Source: Arthrobacter sp. PM3
Lineage (GTDB): Bacteria; Actinomycetota; Actinomycetes; Actinomycetales; Micrococcaceae
Reading direction: 5' to 3'
Assembly (NCBI RefSeq): GCF_003352915.1
Contig: NZ_CP022314.1
Span: forward strand, 3,676,677 to 3,740,676
Length of the DNA: 64,000 nucleotides
How positions within the stretch are numbered: position 1 is the stretch's first letter; each line of letters opens with the position of its first letter. The position numbers and the translations under genes are program-made. The notes beneath the pieces were generated by a model. The model was not told the DNA's origin. It did not search any database and saw only the letters and a list, made by a program, of their open reading frames with translations. Of the stretch, positions 18,707 to 26,971 are shown in pieces.

Positions 18707-19497
18707 GGACGCTCCGGCGCGGCGCCGGTTCCGTCGCCGCCGGGAACCCTGCTGCCGGGGATCCCGACGGCGGACGGCGCACCGGGGGCGGGCAGGCCCG
18801 CTGCGCTGAGCGCACGGTAATGCGCGACGGCGGCTTCCGGTCCGCCGTCGAACACCACACGGCCGGAGTCCACCACCAGGACGCGGTCCATGTCCCGGGC
18901 AAGCTCGAGGTCGTGGGTGGACAGGACGACCTGCTGCTGCAGCCCGGCGAGGGTACGCCGCAGGAGTTCCCGGTTGCGCAGGTCCAGCAGCGTCGACGGC
19001 TCGTCCAGGACCAGAACGTCCGGGTTGACGGCCAGGACGGCGGCGAGCGCCAGGAGCTGGCGTTCACCGCCGGACAGTTCGTAGATGCTCTGGTCCGCGA
19101 GCGGCAACAGCCCGAACCGGTCCAGGACCGCTTCGGCCCGGGCCCGGCGTTCGGCGCCGTTGCGGACCGAGCGGCGCAGGGACAGCTCCACGTCCTCGCG
19201 CCCGGTGGGCATCACGAGCTGGGACAGCGGGTCCGTGAAGACGAAGCCGACCCGGCGCCGGACCTCCCGCACGGCACGGACGGTATCGGCGCCGTCGACG
19301 TGGACCGTGCCGTCGGTGGGTGCCACAAGCCCGTTCAGGAGCCGCAGCAGGGTGGACTTGCCCGAGCCGTTGGAGCCGATGATGCCGATCCGCCGTTCCG
19401 TGAGGTTCAGCGAGAGCTCCCGGAGCAGGGTTTTGGGTGCGGGGCGGCCGTCAACCGCCACCCGCACCGCAACCGCGTCCAGGACGATGCTGCTCAC
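18703..19497 (-). CDS. bioM: ECF transporter ATP-binding subunit (biotin)
   Basis: This is the cytoplasmic ATPase of the BioMNY importer. Walker A is GSNGSGKST, the Q-loop is FTDPLSQLV, the signature is ELSGGERQ, Walker B is VLVLDEPSTLLD and the switch His is in LSTHDLELA. At 264 aa it exceeds the minimal subunit because of a Gly/Pro-rich tail of about 45 residues. Start GTG 19497 (VSSIVLDAV) overlaps the bioY stop by four bases. The same frame is open far upstream through bioY, but that is a shadow. Translation is coupled to both neighbours. Confidence 0.9.
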   Translation of the reverse strand: MSSIVLDAVAVRVAVDGRPAPKTLLRELSLNLTERRIGIIGSNGSGKSTLLRLLNGLVAPTDGTVHVDGADTVRAVREVRRRVGFVFTDPLSQLVMPTGREDVELSLRRSVRNGAERRARAEAVLDRFGLLPLADQSIYELSGGERQLLALAAVLAVNPDVLVLDEPSTLLDLRNRELLRRTLAGLQQQVVLSTHDLELARDMDRVLVVDSGRVVFDGGPEAAVAHYRALSAAGLPAPGAPSAVGIPGSRVPGGDGTGAAPERP

Positions 19498-20135
19498 GGG
19501 CGGGCGTCCGCCGTCCGGGTGCGGCGGAGCAGCAGGTCCGGGAAGGCCTTGTGCAGGGCCAGGGCGATGCTGACGGCCAGGATGTTCTTGATGATGTCGC
19601 CGGGGTAGAACACGAGGTCGGCCAGGAATGCCTTGGAGAAGTCCAGCTTGGCGTTGACCATCATGCCCAGGATGCCCAGGCCGTGGATGAAGACGATGCT
19701 GCTGGCCATGGCGGCGGCAAACAGGAGCCCTGCGCGCAGCTTGCCCGAGCGGGTGCGGGCGAGAACGACGACGGTCAGCCAGCCTACCGCCGTGGCGGCC
19801 AGCAGGAACCCGATGATGTAGCCGGCGGACGGGCCGGCGAGGACGCCCAGGCCGCTGCGCCCGCCGCTGAAGATCGGCAGGCCGGCCAAGCCCAGGAGCA
19901 GGTACAGCCCGAGGGCGGCGAAGGCCCGCCCCGGTCCCAGGGCCAGCCCCGTGAGCATGACGGCCAGGGTCTGCAGGGTAATCGGGACGCCAAGGCCGCC
20001 GACGGGAATGGCGGCGATCAGCGCCGAGCCGGCCACCAGGGCGGCGAAGACCGCGATGAGGCCGAGGTCGGTGGCGTTCCAGCGGTTTCGGCGGTGCGGG
20101 GTCCTGGCGCTGGCAGGACGTTCGGTCTGCGTCAT
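19494..20135 (-). CDS. bioY: Biotin transporter S component
   Basis: BioY is the biotin-binding membrane subunit. The 213-aa protein has six hydrophobic segments after a basic N-terminus. Family signatures are PVGGLGVPITLQTLAVMLTG, GLAGLPIFSGGRSGLG, GPSAGYIIGFLLA and the C-terminal FYPGDIIKNILAVSIA. It is the first gene of the bioYMN operon. A near-palindrome (20179-20192) lies about 45 bases before ATG 20135 and is a good candidate for control by a biotin-responsive repressor. No biotin synthesis gene lies in the window, so uptake may be the cell's source, though that cannot be concluded from here. Confidence 0.94.
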   Translation of the reverse strand: MTQTERPASARTPHRRNRWNATDLGLIAVFAALVAGSALIAAIPVGGLGVPITLQTLAVMLTGLALGPGRAFAALGLYLLLGLAGLPIFSGGRSGLGVLAGPSAGYIIGFLLAATAVGWLTVVVLARTRSGKLRAGLLFAAAMASSIVFIHGLGILGMMVNAKLDFSKAFLADLVFYPGDIIKNILAVSIALALHKAFPDLLLRRTRTADARP

Positions 20136-20178
20136 GATGTTCCTGTCGAAAGTGCGGAGAAGAGCGAATGCTTAATTT

Positions 20179-20192
20179 CGACTGTACGGTCG
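20179..20192. promoter_or_regulatory. Near-palindrome upstream of bioY (candidate operator)
   Basis: CGACTGTACGGTCG differs from its own inverse complement at only two symmetric positions. It lies in the divergent region between bioY and the phosphotransferase, in an AT-richer local context (CTTAATTTCG). It does not match the BioQ consensus that I recall for corynebacteria or mycobacteria. Confidence 0.4.
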
Positions 20193-20287
20193 CGACAGCC
20201 CGGGTTTTTTGTAGGTGCCCCACTAAGCGGCGGCACCGTTGCTGGAGACCGCCGCCAATGGGTGCAGCGTCTGAGAGACTGACGCTC

Positions 20288-21148
20288 GTGAATACCCTTG
20301 ATCCTGAAACGTCCCCCGCCTGGCCGGCCGTCATAAGGGCTTGGCCGCATTTGCCGTGGGACCGGGCGGCGTTCGGACACGGGGCCTTTCACAATGTAGC
20401 GGTTCTCGGGACATCCGCCGTCGTACGGTTCTCACGCGGCGCCGGTCACGTTGCCCGGGCGAAGGGCGAGTATCAGAACCTGAAGGCATTGGAGGGTGCG
20501 GCGCTTCCCGTCCGCATCCCCGTAGCGTTATCCCGGCCGGTTTCGGGGCCGTCCTGGTCCGCGCAGGCCAACAGCTTCGTCCCGGGCGAACACCGCACCG
20601 GCCTCTGCTGGGAGGAAATCCGAGAGCCGTTGGATCTGCTCCTGAACGGTTTTCGGGCGGCCGCCGCGTCTGCCGGTGAACTCCGGCCGGTGAGGCAATG
20701 GTGCGGCGGGCAGCAATGGCCGGCCGTCGTCGACCGGATCATTCAGCCGTTGGACAGGGCCACCAGAACGGCCGCCGGCAGGGTCGTCGCGAACGTGCTG
20801 GAAGCAGAGGCAGGCGTTGAGACAGCACTGGTCCACGGTGACTTTGGCCCGCACAACATCCTGTGGAGGGGAGATCAGCTTTCCGGGGTGATAGACCTCG
20901 ACAACGCCTGCATCGGCGATCCGGCACTCGACCTCGCGCCCCTGATCGGTTCATTCGGCTCTGCCCGTGTCGCAGACATAGCCAACAGGGACTTGCGCTC
21001 CCGGGCGCGAACTCATCGCGCCTCGCTGCCCCTTCAGGTTGCCGCCGCTGCGGAGCTGGTCAGCGACACCAAACTCAGGGACTTCGCTCTTGGGAACTTT
21101 CAGGAACGCTTCGAGGCAGGAACACTGCAAGATCCTTATCTGACATGA
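20288..21148 (+). CDS. Phosphotransferase (aminoglycoside/choline kinase-like fold)
   Basis: This is a small-molecule kinase of the APH fold; the substrate cannot be assigned. The catalytic HGDFGPHN motif (about 183-190) and the metal-binding GVIDLDNACIGDPALDLA follow the expected spacing, so the enzyme looks active. The N-terminus (WDRAAFGHGAFHNVAVLG) corresponds to the nucleotide-binding beta sheet and VVRFSRG to the region of the lysine. I chose GTG 20288; ATG 20258 is an alternative and would add ten residues. It is divergent from bioY. Resistance cannot be inferred: most chromosomal actinobacterial copies are housekeeping or unknown. Confidence 0.8.
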   Translation: MNTLDPETSPAWPAVIRAWPHLPWDRAAFGHGAFHNVAVLGTSAVVRFSRGAGHVARAKGEYQNLKALEGAALPVRIPVALSRPVSGPSWSAQANSFVPGEHRTGLCWEEIREPLDLLLNGFRAAAASAGELRPVRQWCGGQQWPAVVDRIIQPLDRATRTAAGRVVANVLEAEAGVETALVHGDFGPHNILWRGDQLSGVIDLDNACIGDPALDLAPLIGSFGSARVADIANRDLRSRARTHRASLPLQVAAAAELVSDTKLRDFALGNFQERFEAGTLQDPYLT

Positions 21149-21341
21149 CGCATCAGACAGCTGCCCGACCGGTCGGGAAGACTGCGGAGGAGCGAGGAAG
21201 CCGTCAGTGAGTGATGGCCAGCCCGCATGGCAGGGTGCCGGTAGACTGATAAAGGCGTGTTCTCGCACCGCCCTGCCCCGGCCCCGCCAGACTTCACCTG
21301 TTGTGCCGTGTCATTCCCTGCTGTGAAAGGCCTTAGCTGCA

Positions 21342-22940
21342 TTGATTACCGTCCAGGATCTCGAACTGCGCGCCGGCGCCCGCCTCCTCATGGACCAGGT
21401 GAGCTTCCGGATCGACAAGGGAGACAAGATCGGCCTGGTCGGCCGGAACGGTGCAGGCAAGACCACGCTGACCCGGGTGCTCGCCGGAGAAGGCCTGCCC
21501 GCCGCCGGCAAGGTGACCCGCAGCGGTGAGATCGGCTACCTGCCGCAGGACCCGCGCACCCCGGACATGGAGCAGCTGGCGCGCGACCGCATCCTGTCGG
21601 TCCGCGGCCTGGACATCGCCGTCGGCAAGCTCCGCGCGGCGCACGAGGAAATGGCCAGTGAGGACCCCGCCGTCCAGAAGAAGGCGATGGCCCGCTATGA
21701 CCGGCTCGAATCCGAGTTCCTCGCCGCCGGCGGTTACGCGGCCGAGGCCGAGGCAGCCGCGATCTGCTCCAACCTCGCCCTGCCGGACCGCCTGCTCAAC
21801 CAGCCGCTGAAGACGCTCTCCGGCGGCCAGCGGCGCCGTGTGGAACTGGCGCGGATCCTCTACTCGGACGCCGAGACCATGCTCCTCGATGAGCCCACCA
21901 ACCACCTCGACGCCGATTCCATCGCGTGGCTCCGCGAGTTCCTCAAGAACCACCAGGGCGGCCTGATCGTGATCAGCCACGACACCGAACTGCTTGAGGC
22001 GACCGTCAACAAGGTCTTCCTGCTGGACGCCAACCGCGCGCAGATCGACATCTACAACATGAACTGGAAGCGGTACCTGGTCCAGCGCGAAACCGACGAG
22101 CGGGCCCGCAAGCGGGAGCGTGCCAACGCCGAAAAGAAAGCCCAGGTCCTGATGGACCAGGCGAACAAGATGCGGGCCAAGGCCACCAAGGCCGTGGCCG
22201 CGCAGAACATGTCCAAGCGCGCCGAGCGGCTCCTCGGCGGCCTCGAGGCGGTCCGTGAAAACGACCGCGTGGCCGCCCTGCGCTTCCCGGACCCGTCACC
22301 ATGCGGCAAGACCCCGCTGACGGCGGACGGCCTGAGCAAGTCCTACGGCTCGCTGGAAATCTTCACCGACGTCGACCTCGCGATCGACCGGGGCTCCAAG
22401 GTGGTGATCCTGGGCCTCAACGGCGCCGGCAAGACTACACTGCTGCGCATGCTCGCCGGCGTCGACAAGCCGGACACGGGCGAGGTCGTCCCCGGTCACG
22501 GCCTGAAGGTCGGCTACTACGCCCAGGAGCACGAAACGCTCGACGTCGACCGCACGGTCCTGCAGAACATGCGCTCGGCCGCGCCGGACATGAACGACTC
22601 CGAGGTCCGCGGCATCCTGGGCTCGTTCCTGTTCTCCGGCGACGACGTCGACAAGCCCGCCGGGGTCCTCTCGGGCGGCGAAAAGACCCGCCTGGCCCTG
22701 GCCACCATCGTGGCGTCAAGCGCGAATGTGCTGCTCCTGGACGAGCCCACCAACAACCTCGACCCGGCCAGCCGCGCCGAAATCCTGGGCGCCCTGCGCA
22801 ACTACACCGGCGCCGTCGTGCTGGTCAGCCACGACGAGGGCGCCGTCGAGGCGCTCAACCCCGAACGCGTCGTGCTGCTGCCCGACGGCGTGGAAGACCA
22901 CTGGAACGAAGACTACCTGGACCTCATCACGCTGGCGTAG
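21342..22940 (+). CDS. ABC-F family ATP-binding protein (ribosome-associated type)
   Basis: This is a soluble protein with two ABC domains and no membrane part, the class that acts on the ribosome E site in translation control or antibiotic protection. The first domain has GRNGAGKTT, TLSGGQRRR and MLLDEPTNHLD. A charged linker of about 80 residues (RKRERANAEKKAQVL) matches the P-site tRNA interaction motif region. The second domain has GLNGAGKTT, VLSGGEKTR and LLLDEPTNNLD. The 532-aa length is normal. The start is TTG 21342 (MITVQDLELRAG), with GAAAGG about 11 bases upstream. The subfamily is not determined, though the sequence looks like the common actinobacterial housekeeping form. Confidence 0.9.
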   Translation: MITVQDLELRAGARLLMDQVSFRIDKGDKIGLVGRNGAGKTTLTRVLAGEGLPAAGKVTRSGEIGYLPQDPRTPDMEQLARDRILSVRGLDIAVGKLRAAHEEMASEDPAVQKKAMARYDRLESEFLAAGGYAAEAEAAAICSNLALPDRLLNQPLKTLSGGQRRRVELARILYSDAETMLLDEPTNHLDADSIAWLREFLKNHQGGLIVISHDTELLEATVNKVFLLDANRAQIDIYNMNWKRYLVQRETDERARKRERANAEKKAQVLMDQANKMRAKATKAVAAQNMSKRAERLLGGLEAVRENDRVAALRFPDPSPCGKTPLTADGLSKSYGSLEIFTDVDLAIDRGSKVVILGLNGAGKTTLLRMLAGVDKPDTGEVVPGHGLKVGYYAQEHETLDVDRTVLQNMRSAAPDMNDSEVRGILGSFLFSGDDVDKPAGVLSGGEKTRLALATIVASSANVLLLDEPTNNLDPASRAEILGALRNYTGAVVLVSHDEGAVEALNPERVVLLPDGVEDHWNEDYLDLITLA

Positions 22941-22958
22941 GCCTCACCGGCCCGGCGT

Positions 22959-23435
22959 TTACCGGACGGGCATCTCCACGGCGGCCGTGATGCGCCGCAG
23001 TTCCGCATAGCTGATGGAGAACATCGAGTTGTGGTCCCCGGCCCCGGCCCATAGGACGGGGTGGGCCGCCAGCGACTCGTCCAGCAGGGTGTGGAGTTTC
23101 TCCGGGTGCCCCACGGGTGCCACCCCGCCGACTTCCTGTCCGGTGTATGCCAGCACGAATTCGGGGGAGGCCCGGCGGATTTTTCCGGTCCCCAGCTGCG
23201 CGGCGACCTTCCCGACGTCGACCCGGGAGGCGCCGCTGGCCAGGATCAGCAGCGGCGCGCCGTCGAGGTCGAAGACCAGGCTGTTGGTGATCGCCGCGAC
23301 GTCGCAGCCCAGGGCGGCGGCCGCCGCAGCCGCCGTCGGGACTTTCGCGTCGAACACTGTGATGGTGTCTGCGGCACCCAGCGACGTCAGCGCCTGCCTG
23401 ACCCGGGCGACCGGCCCGGGAACGGGGGCGGCCAC
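22959..23435 (-). CDS. YbaK/EbsC-family aminoacyl-tRNA deacylase-like protein
   Basis: This is a single-domain editing protein that may hydrolyse mischarged tRNA (Cys-tRNAPro or Ala-tRNAPro types). The 158-aa product shows CDVAAITNSLVFDLDGAPLLILASG, the conserved Lys in DVGKVAAQLG, and GQEVGGVAPVGHPEKL, the hallmark Gly-Gly-x-x-P-x-G-H loop. It starts at GTG 23435, right after the SURF1 stop (about two bases between), so it is the last gene of a four-gene minus-strand run. It is convergent with the ABC-F gene. The specific amino acid cannot be read from sequence. Confidence 0.87.
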   Translation of the reverse strand: MAAPVPGPVARVRQALTSLGAADTITVFDAKVPTAAAAAAALGCDVAAITNSLVFDLDGAPLLILASGASRVDVGKVAAQLGTGKIRRASPEFVLAYTGQEVGGVAPVGHPEKLHTLLDESLAAHPVLWAGAGDHNSMFSISYAELRRITAAVEMPVR

Positions 23436-23437
23436 GC

Positions 23438-24316
23438 TCAGAACCCCTGCGCGTCCAGGATGGCGTCTTCCTCTTCCTCCGCCGTCGGGTTCTTCCGCTT
23501 CCGCGGAACCGGACGACGCCGGACGGCCGGGCCGCTGGAATGCAGGAACCCGCCGTCGGCTGCTTCCGCCTCGGCGTCTTCCGCGTCAATCGCGGCGTTG
23601 CGGGCCTGCTGCCGGGCAGCGTAGCCGAACCCGACGAACATCAGCACGCCGAACGCGAACCACTGCAGGGAGTAGGAGAGGTGGGTGCCTTCATCGGTGG
23701 ACGGCTTGGGGAACGGGAACGGCATCTCCTGCACGGCCGGCGACTCTGAGGCGAGCTGGCCGTAGGCGCCGGTGAGCAGCGGGTAGCCCAGCTGGGTGGC
23801 GTAGTCGGCGAGGTCGATCGAAGCCAGCTGCCCGTCCGGGGCGCCGCGCTGAAGCGCCGGCTCGGCGGGCTTGAGGCGGGCCACCACCGTCACAGGGCCC
23901 TGGGGCGGGGCCGGGACGGAGTCGGGCCGGCCGGGGGTGTTGTTGCCGATCGGCAGCCAGCCGCGGTCAACCACCACGGTCTGGCCGGAATCGAGCTTGA
24001 ACGGGACCACTACTTCGTAGCCGGGCTGGCCGTTGAGCGGCCGGTTCCGGACAATCCGCTGGCCGGCAGCGTCATAGCTGCCCTTAAGTTCCACCTGGGT
24101 CCACTCGCGTTCCGGGTCCAACCGGCTGAACTGGTCCCGGACCGCGGCGAAGGGCACTGGTGTGGCGGAATAGTTGGAGACGACCCGGTTGATTTCGGCC
24201 AGCGTTTCGGCGCGACGGTCCATCTGCCACCGGCCCAGGCCCACGCACGCGGCCGCGAAGATCGCGGCCAGCAACAGGTACCCCAGCCACTTGCTGGAGA
24301 AGAGGAAGCGGTACAT
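23438..24316 (-). CDS. SURF1 family cytochrome oxidase assembly protein
   Basis: It is a membrane protein that assists heme A insertion into cytochrome aa3 oxidase, matching the ctaA and ctaB genes in this window. The 292-aa protein has an N-terminal helix (WLGYLLLAAIFAAACVGLGRWQ) with the family GRWQ signature, a central extracytoplasmic domain with RNRPLNGQPGYEVVVPF and VVVDRGWLPIG, and a C-terminal helix (SLQWFAFGVLMFVGFGYA). A charged cytoplasmic tail of about 55 residues rich in Glu and Arg follows. ATG 24316 comes one base after the upstream gene's TGA, so it is coupled. Confidence 0.9.
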   Translation of the reverse strand: MYRFLFSSKWLGYLLLAAIFAAACVGLGRWQMDRRAETLAEINRVVSNYSATPVPFAAVRDQFSRLDPEREWTQVELKGSYDAAGQRIVRNRPLNGQPGYEVVVPFKLDSGQTVVVDRGWLPIGNNTPGRPDSVPAPPQGPVTVVARLKPAEPALQRGAPDGQLASIDLADYATQLGYPLLTGAYGQLASESPAVQEMPFPFPKPSTDEGTHLSYSLQWFAFGVLMFVGFGYAARQQARNAAIDAEDAEAEAADGGFLHSSGPAVRRRPVPRKRKNPTAEEEEDAILDAQGF

Positions 24317-24589
24317 TCAGCCTGCCCTGCCTGACGGGTCCAGCGGCGCCGTGTCCGCGGCGAGGGCCAGGGTCTCTTTCCACAGTCCGCGGGTCTGCAG
24401 GTAGTCCTCAAGCCAGGCGCGGTGCTCGCCGCAGGCCAGCCAGATCTTGCGCCGCTCCGGGGTGTGGATCTTGGGGTTGTTCCACAGCAGTTGCCAGTTT
24501 GCCGCGGCGCGGCAGGCTTTCCGCGAGCAGACGGCGCCGGGGGCCGCGGCAGGAGTGCCGCCGTTCGCGGCCAGGTCAAAGAGGTTCAT
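24317..24589 (-). CDS. Small putative zinc-binding protein (90 aa)
   Basis: I do not know a function. The protein has C21-x4-C26 (AVCSRKACRAAA) and C53-x2-H56 (WLACGEHRAWL), a likely CCCH zinc site. They bracket an aromatic NWQLLWNNPKIH segment, and the C-terminus is helical and charged. It is a conserved-looking small actinobacterial protein that always reads as a compact domain; annotation pipelines sometimes attach misleading enzyme names to it. ATG 24589 overlaps the DUF3099 gene stop by four bases, and its own stop adjoins the SURF1 start, so it is an operon member near respiratory assembly. Confidence 0.72.
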   Translation of the reverse strand: MNLFDLAANGGTPAAAPGAVCSRKACRAAANWQLLWNNPKIHTPERRKIWLACGEHRAWLEDYLQTRGLWKETLALAADTAPLDPSGRAG

Positions 24590-25038
24590 GAAGCTGCCCG
24601 TCCGGGGGTGTCGTCGTCGTTCTCGTCATCGATCAGTTCGCCCTGCAGCAGCGTCACCGCGGCGTCATCCGCAGCAGGCGGGGACGGCTGGCCGGGACCG
24701 GAGGATGCCGGGGCGTCCAGTTCTGTCAGCGGCACATAGTCCAGGAGGGAGTCACTGTGGATTTCCGCTTTGTCGCTGCCGTTGGCGATCACCACGGCAA
24801 TCCAGGGCAGGAAGACCGCCCCGAGCACCGGGACGAGCTTGAACCAGCCGTCCACGACAAAAATGAGGACCAGGCAGACCATGCGGATCCCCATGGCGAC
24901 GGCGTACTTGATCATCCGCTGGCGCATCTCGTCCGAATGCGCGGCAGCGGCGTCCGTGATGCTGTGCACCTCGGTGCCGCCGGACTCGGCGTCCGGCCTC
25001 CCGGGCACAGATGCACCGGGTCGGTTTTTGAGTGTCAC
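24586..25038 (-). CDS. DUF3099 domain membrane protein
   Basis: This 150-aa protein has the DUF3099 pattern: SITDAAAAHSDEMRQRMIKYAVAMGIRMVC. Two hydrophobic segments follow (about 46-64 and 68-87), with LPWIAVVIANGSDK after the second. The acidic C-terminus (DDENDDDTPG) is disordered. Function of the family is unknown. It is the first gene of a likely operon with the zinc protein, SURF1 and the YbaK-like gene, and is divergent from fabG. The start may be at 25038, or further in; the first 25 residues are polar and less conserved-looking. Confidence 0.82.
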   Translation of the reverse strand: MTLKNRPGASVPGRPDAESGGTEVHSITDAAAAHSDEMRQRMIKYAVAMGIRMVCLVLIFVVDGWFKLVPVLGAVFLPWIAVVIANGSDKAEIHSDSLLDYVPLTELDAPASSGPGQPSPPAADDAAVTLLQGELIDDENDDDTPGRAAS

Positions 25039-25187
25039 GGCTGTCAGATCACGCTCCCAAGGCTTACTTCGATTCTCTCACCATCGGCGTAGCCGCCCAA
25101 ACGGACGCGAACCGGACGCTAAGATCGGAGGCAGGAAAAATCCCGCCCCCAGCGCGGCCGTCCGTGCCGCAGAATCCCGGAGCCCCC

Positions 25188-25913
25188 ATGTCTGAAACCA
25201 CCACCACCGGCCGCAGCGTTTTGATTACCGGCGGAAACCGGGGGATCGGCCTGGCCATCGCTGAGTCGTTCCTGGCCAACGGCGACAAAGTGGCCGTCAC
25301 GTTCCGCAGCGAATCGAAGCTGCCCGAGGGCATCCTCGGCGTCAAGGCGGACGTCACGGACGAGGCATCGGTCGACGCCGCATTCGCCGCAGTCGAAGCC
25401 GCCCACGGCCCCGTTGAAGTGCTCGTCGCCAACGCCGGCATCACGAAGGACACGCTCCTGCTTCGCATGAGTGAAGACGATTTCACGTCAGTGATCGACA
25501 CCAACCTGACGGGCGCATTCCGTGTCATCAAGCGTGCGTCCAAGGGCATGATCCGGGCGCGCAAGGGCCGCGTGGTCCTGATCTCCTCCGTGTCCGGCCT
25601 GTACGGCGCGCCGGGACAGATCAACTACTCGGCTTCCAAGGCCGGCCTCGTGGGCATCGCCCGGTCCCTGACCCGTGAACTCGGTGCCCGCGGCATCACG
25701 GCGAACGTCGTGGCGCCCGGCTTCATCAACACGGACATGACTGCCGAGCTGCCCGAGGCAACGCAGAAGGACTACCTGACCAAGGTGCCCGCCGGGCGCT
25801 TCGCCGAGGCCTCCGAGGTCGCCAACGTCGTCCGCTGGATCGCCAGCGACGAGGCCGCCTACATTTCCGGGGCGGTCATTCCGGTCGACGGCGGACTGGG
25901 CATGGGCCACTAG
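25188..25913 (+). CDS. fabG: 3-oxoacyl-ACP reductase (SDR)
   Basis: It reduces beta-ketoacyl-ACP with NADPH in type II fatty acid synthesis. The 241-aa product has TGGNRGIG (cofactor loop), NAG in VLVANAGITKD, and a full catalytic set: Ser in ISSVSG and Y-x3-K in NYSASKAG. The end, ISGAVIPVDGGLGMGH, is typical of the actinobacterial FabG1/MabA-like form. I chose ATG 25188 (MSETTTTGRS) over earlier in-frame codons, which would add a non-conserved leader. In mycobacteria fabG1 is followed by inhA; here a terminator follows, so it is a single-gene unit. Confidence 0.88.
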   Translation: MSETTTTGRSVLITGGNRGIGLAIAESFLANGDKVAVTFRSESKLPEGILGVKADVTDEASVDAAFAAVEAAHGPVEVLVANAGITKDTLLLRMSEDDFTSVIDTNLTGAFRVIKRASKGMIRARKGRVVLISSVSGLYGAPGQINYSASKAGLVGIARSLTRELGARGITANVVAPGFINTDMTAELPEATQKDYLTKVPAGRFAEASEVANVVRWIASDEAAYISGAVIPVDGGLGMGH

Positions 25914-25937
25914 GCTCTGTTCAGCGGCAGGCGCAGG

Positions 25938-25972
25938 CAGCGGACGACGGCGGATACCGCCGTCGTCCGCTG
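25938..25972 (+). terminator. fabG terminator
   Basis: A perfect 16-bp stem (CAGCGGACGACGGCGG and inverse) with ATA loop is followed by TTGTTTCT, a classical Rho-independent terminator 24 bases after the fabG stop. Confidence 0.9.
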
Positions 25973-26123
25973 TTGTTTCTGCCCCCTGGCGGACGCCCGA
26001 AAGGTGGCCCCGGGGTCCTCCGCGCCGGGCCTTTCTGCCCTTGGCAGTGCAGACCGGCAAGCGTGTAATGGGCTCACAGCCCCTGACCATGCCGCGGCAG
26101 GGGCGTGGACGCAGGAGGAAATC

Positions 26124-26543
26124 ATGAGTGACCTGAGCAAGTGGACGCCCTCGGACATGCTGGAACCGGTCCGCCGTTTCCTTGACGGGGATCTGTCGAT
26201 AACGCCTGGCATCAAGATCGAACAGTTCCAGGAGGGCAACACCCTGGTGGTCCGGGCCGAGGTGCCCGGCATCGATCCGGACAAAGACGTCGACGTCTCG
26301 GTCAGCGAGGGCATGCTGCACATCTCCGTGATGCGGGAGGAAAAGTCCGAGCACAAGAGTAAGACCGGCTACCGTTCGGAGTTCCGCTACGGTTCGTCCG
26401 TCCGCAGTATCGCCCTGCCGGCCGGGGCGAGGGAAGAAGACATCACCGCGACGTACAAGGACGGCGTCCTGGAGGTCCGGGCGCCGGCTCCGGAGACGGT
26501 CCCCGAGGAAACCGCGAAGAAGATCCGGATCGACCGCAGCTGA
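26124..26543 (+). CDS. Hsp20/alpha-crystallin family small heat-shock protein
   Basis: This is an ATP-independent chaperone that holds unfolded proteins. The 139-aa product has an N-terminal MSDLSKWTPSDMLEPVRRFLDGD region, an alpha-crystallin domain from about residue 30 (IKIEQFQEGNTLVVRAEVPGID), and the family's GVLEVRAP beta strand near 115. The C-terminal IxI-like anchor reads IRID. AGGAGG lies seven bases before ATG 26124. A convergent DUF5655 gene overlaps its last 101 bases on the other strand. No CIRCE or HAIR-type element was seen upstream. Confidence 0.9.
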   Translation: MSDLSKWTPSDMLEPVRRFLDGDLSITPGIKIEQFQEGNTLVVRAEVPGIDPDKDVDVSVSEGMLHISVMREEKSEHKSKTGYRSEFRYGSSVRSIALPAGAREEDITATYKDGVLEVRAPAPETVPEETAKKIRIDRS

Positions 26544-26904
26544 TACGGGGCCGGCGGAGCCAGCCGGTGACTTCGGCGTCGAGGTCGTTTTCCGAGCGCC
26601 GTTCCAGGTGGTGCAGCCGTACTCCGGGCGACGGGTGGGCCACCGCTTTGAACCTAGGCGAATCGATGCGAGTGTGCAGGGCGATGGAGAGCACGGCCGG
26701 TACGGCGGAGCGGACGTACCGGCCCGGCCACCAGACATAAGCGAAGCCATGGACGCCGAGGAATGCCACTTGGCTCTTGGTCACGCGAACGGCCGGTGGG
26801 ACGGGCGCCGCCGGCAGATCCTCCACAGCCCTGCACAGCGCCAGCCCCTGGGGTGAACCGCTGAACACCTCCTCGGGCGTGGACTCCGTACCCCGGGCTC
26901 CCAT
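26443..26904 (-). CDS. DUF5655 domain protein
   Basis: The 153-aa product fits DUF5655, a small domain of unknown function seen in actinobacteria: TPEEVFSGSPQGLALCRAVEDL, then VTKSQVAFLGVHGFAYVWW, HTRIDSPRFKAVAHPSPGV and a C-terminal LRRSENDLDAEVTGWL-like block. The domain ends near residue 115, but the frame runs on through a Pro/Arg-rich tail antisense to hsp20 before a stop at 26443, so an ancestral stop was probably lost. ATG 26904 is chosen; the frame continues upstream into repeat locus B, which is non-coding. Related proteins occur alone or fused to DUF4287; no function is known. Confidence 0.65.
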   Translation of the reverse strand: MGARGTESTPEEVFSGSPQGLALCRAVEDLPAAPVPPAVRVTKSQVAFLGVHGFAYVWWPGRYVRSAVPAVLSIALHTRIDSPRFKAVAHPSPGVRLHHLERRSENDLDAEVTGWLRRPRISCGRSGSSSRFPRGPSPEPAPGPPGRRPCTSR

Positions 26905-26971
26905 GGCAGCGAGCCTGCCCCGCCGCGGGTCGCCGCAGTAGGCCCGGCACCGCCCGCAAACGTGGCCCCCT

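Noticed and set aside
20288-21148. Aminoglycoside resistance gene
   Set aside because: The fold is that of a broad kinase family; nothing identifies the substrate, and there are no mobile-element signs.
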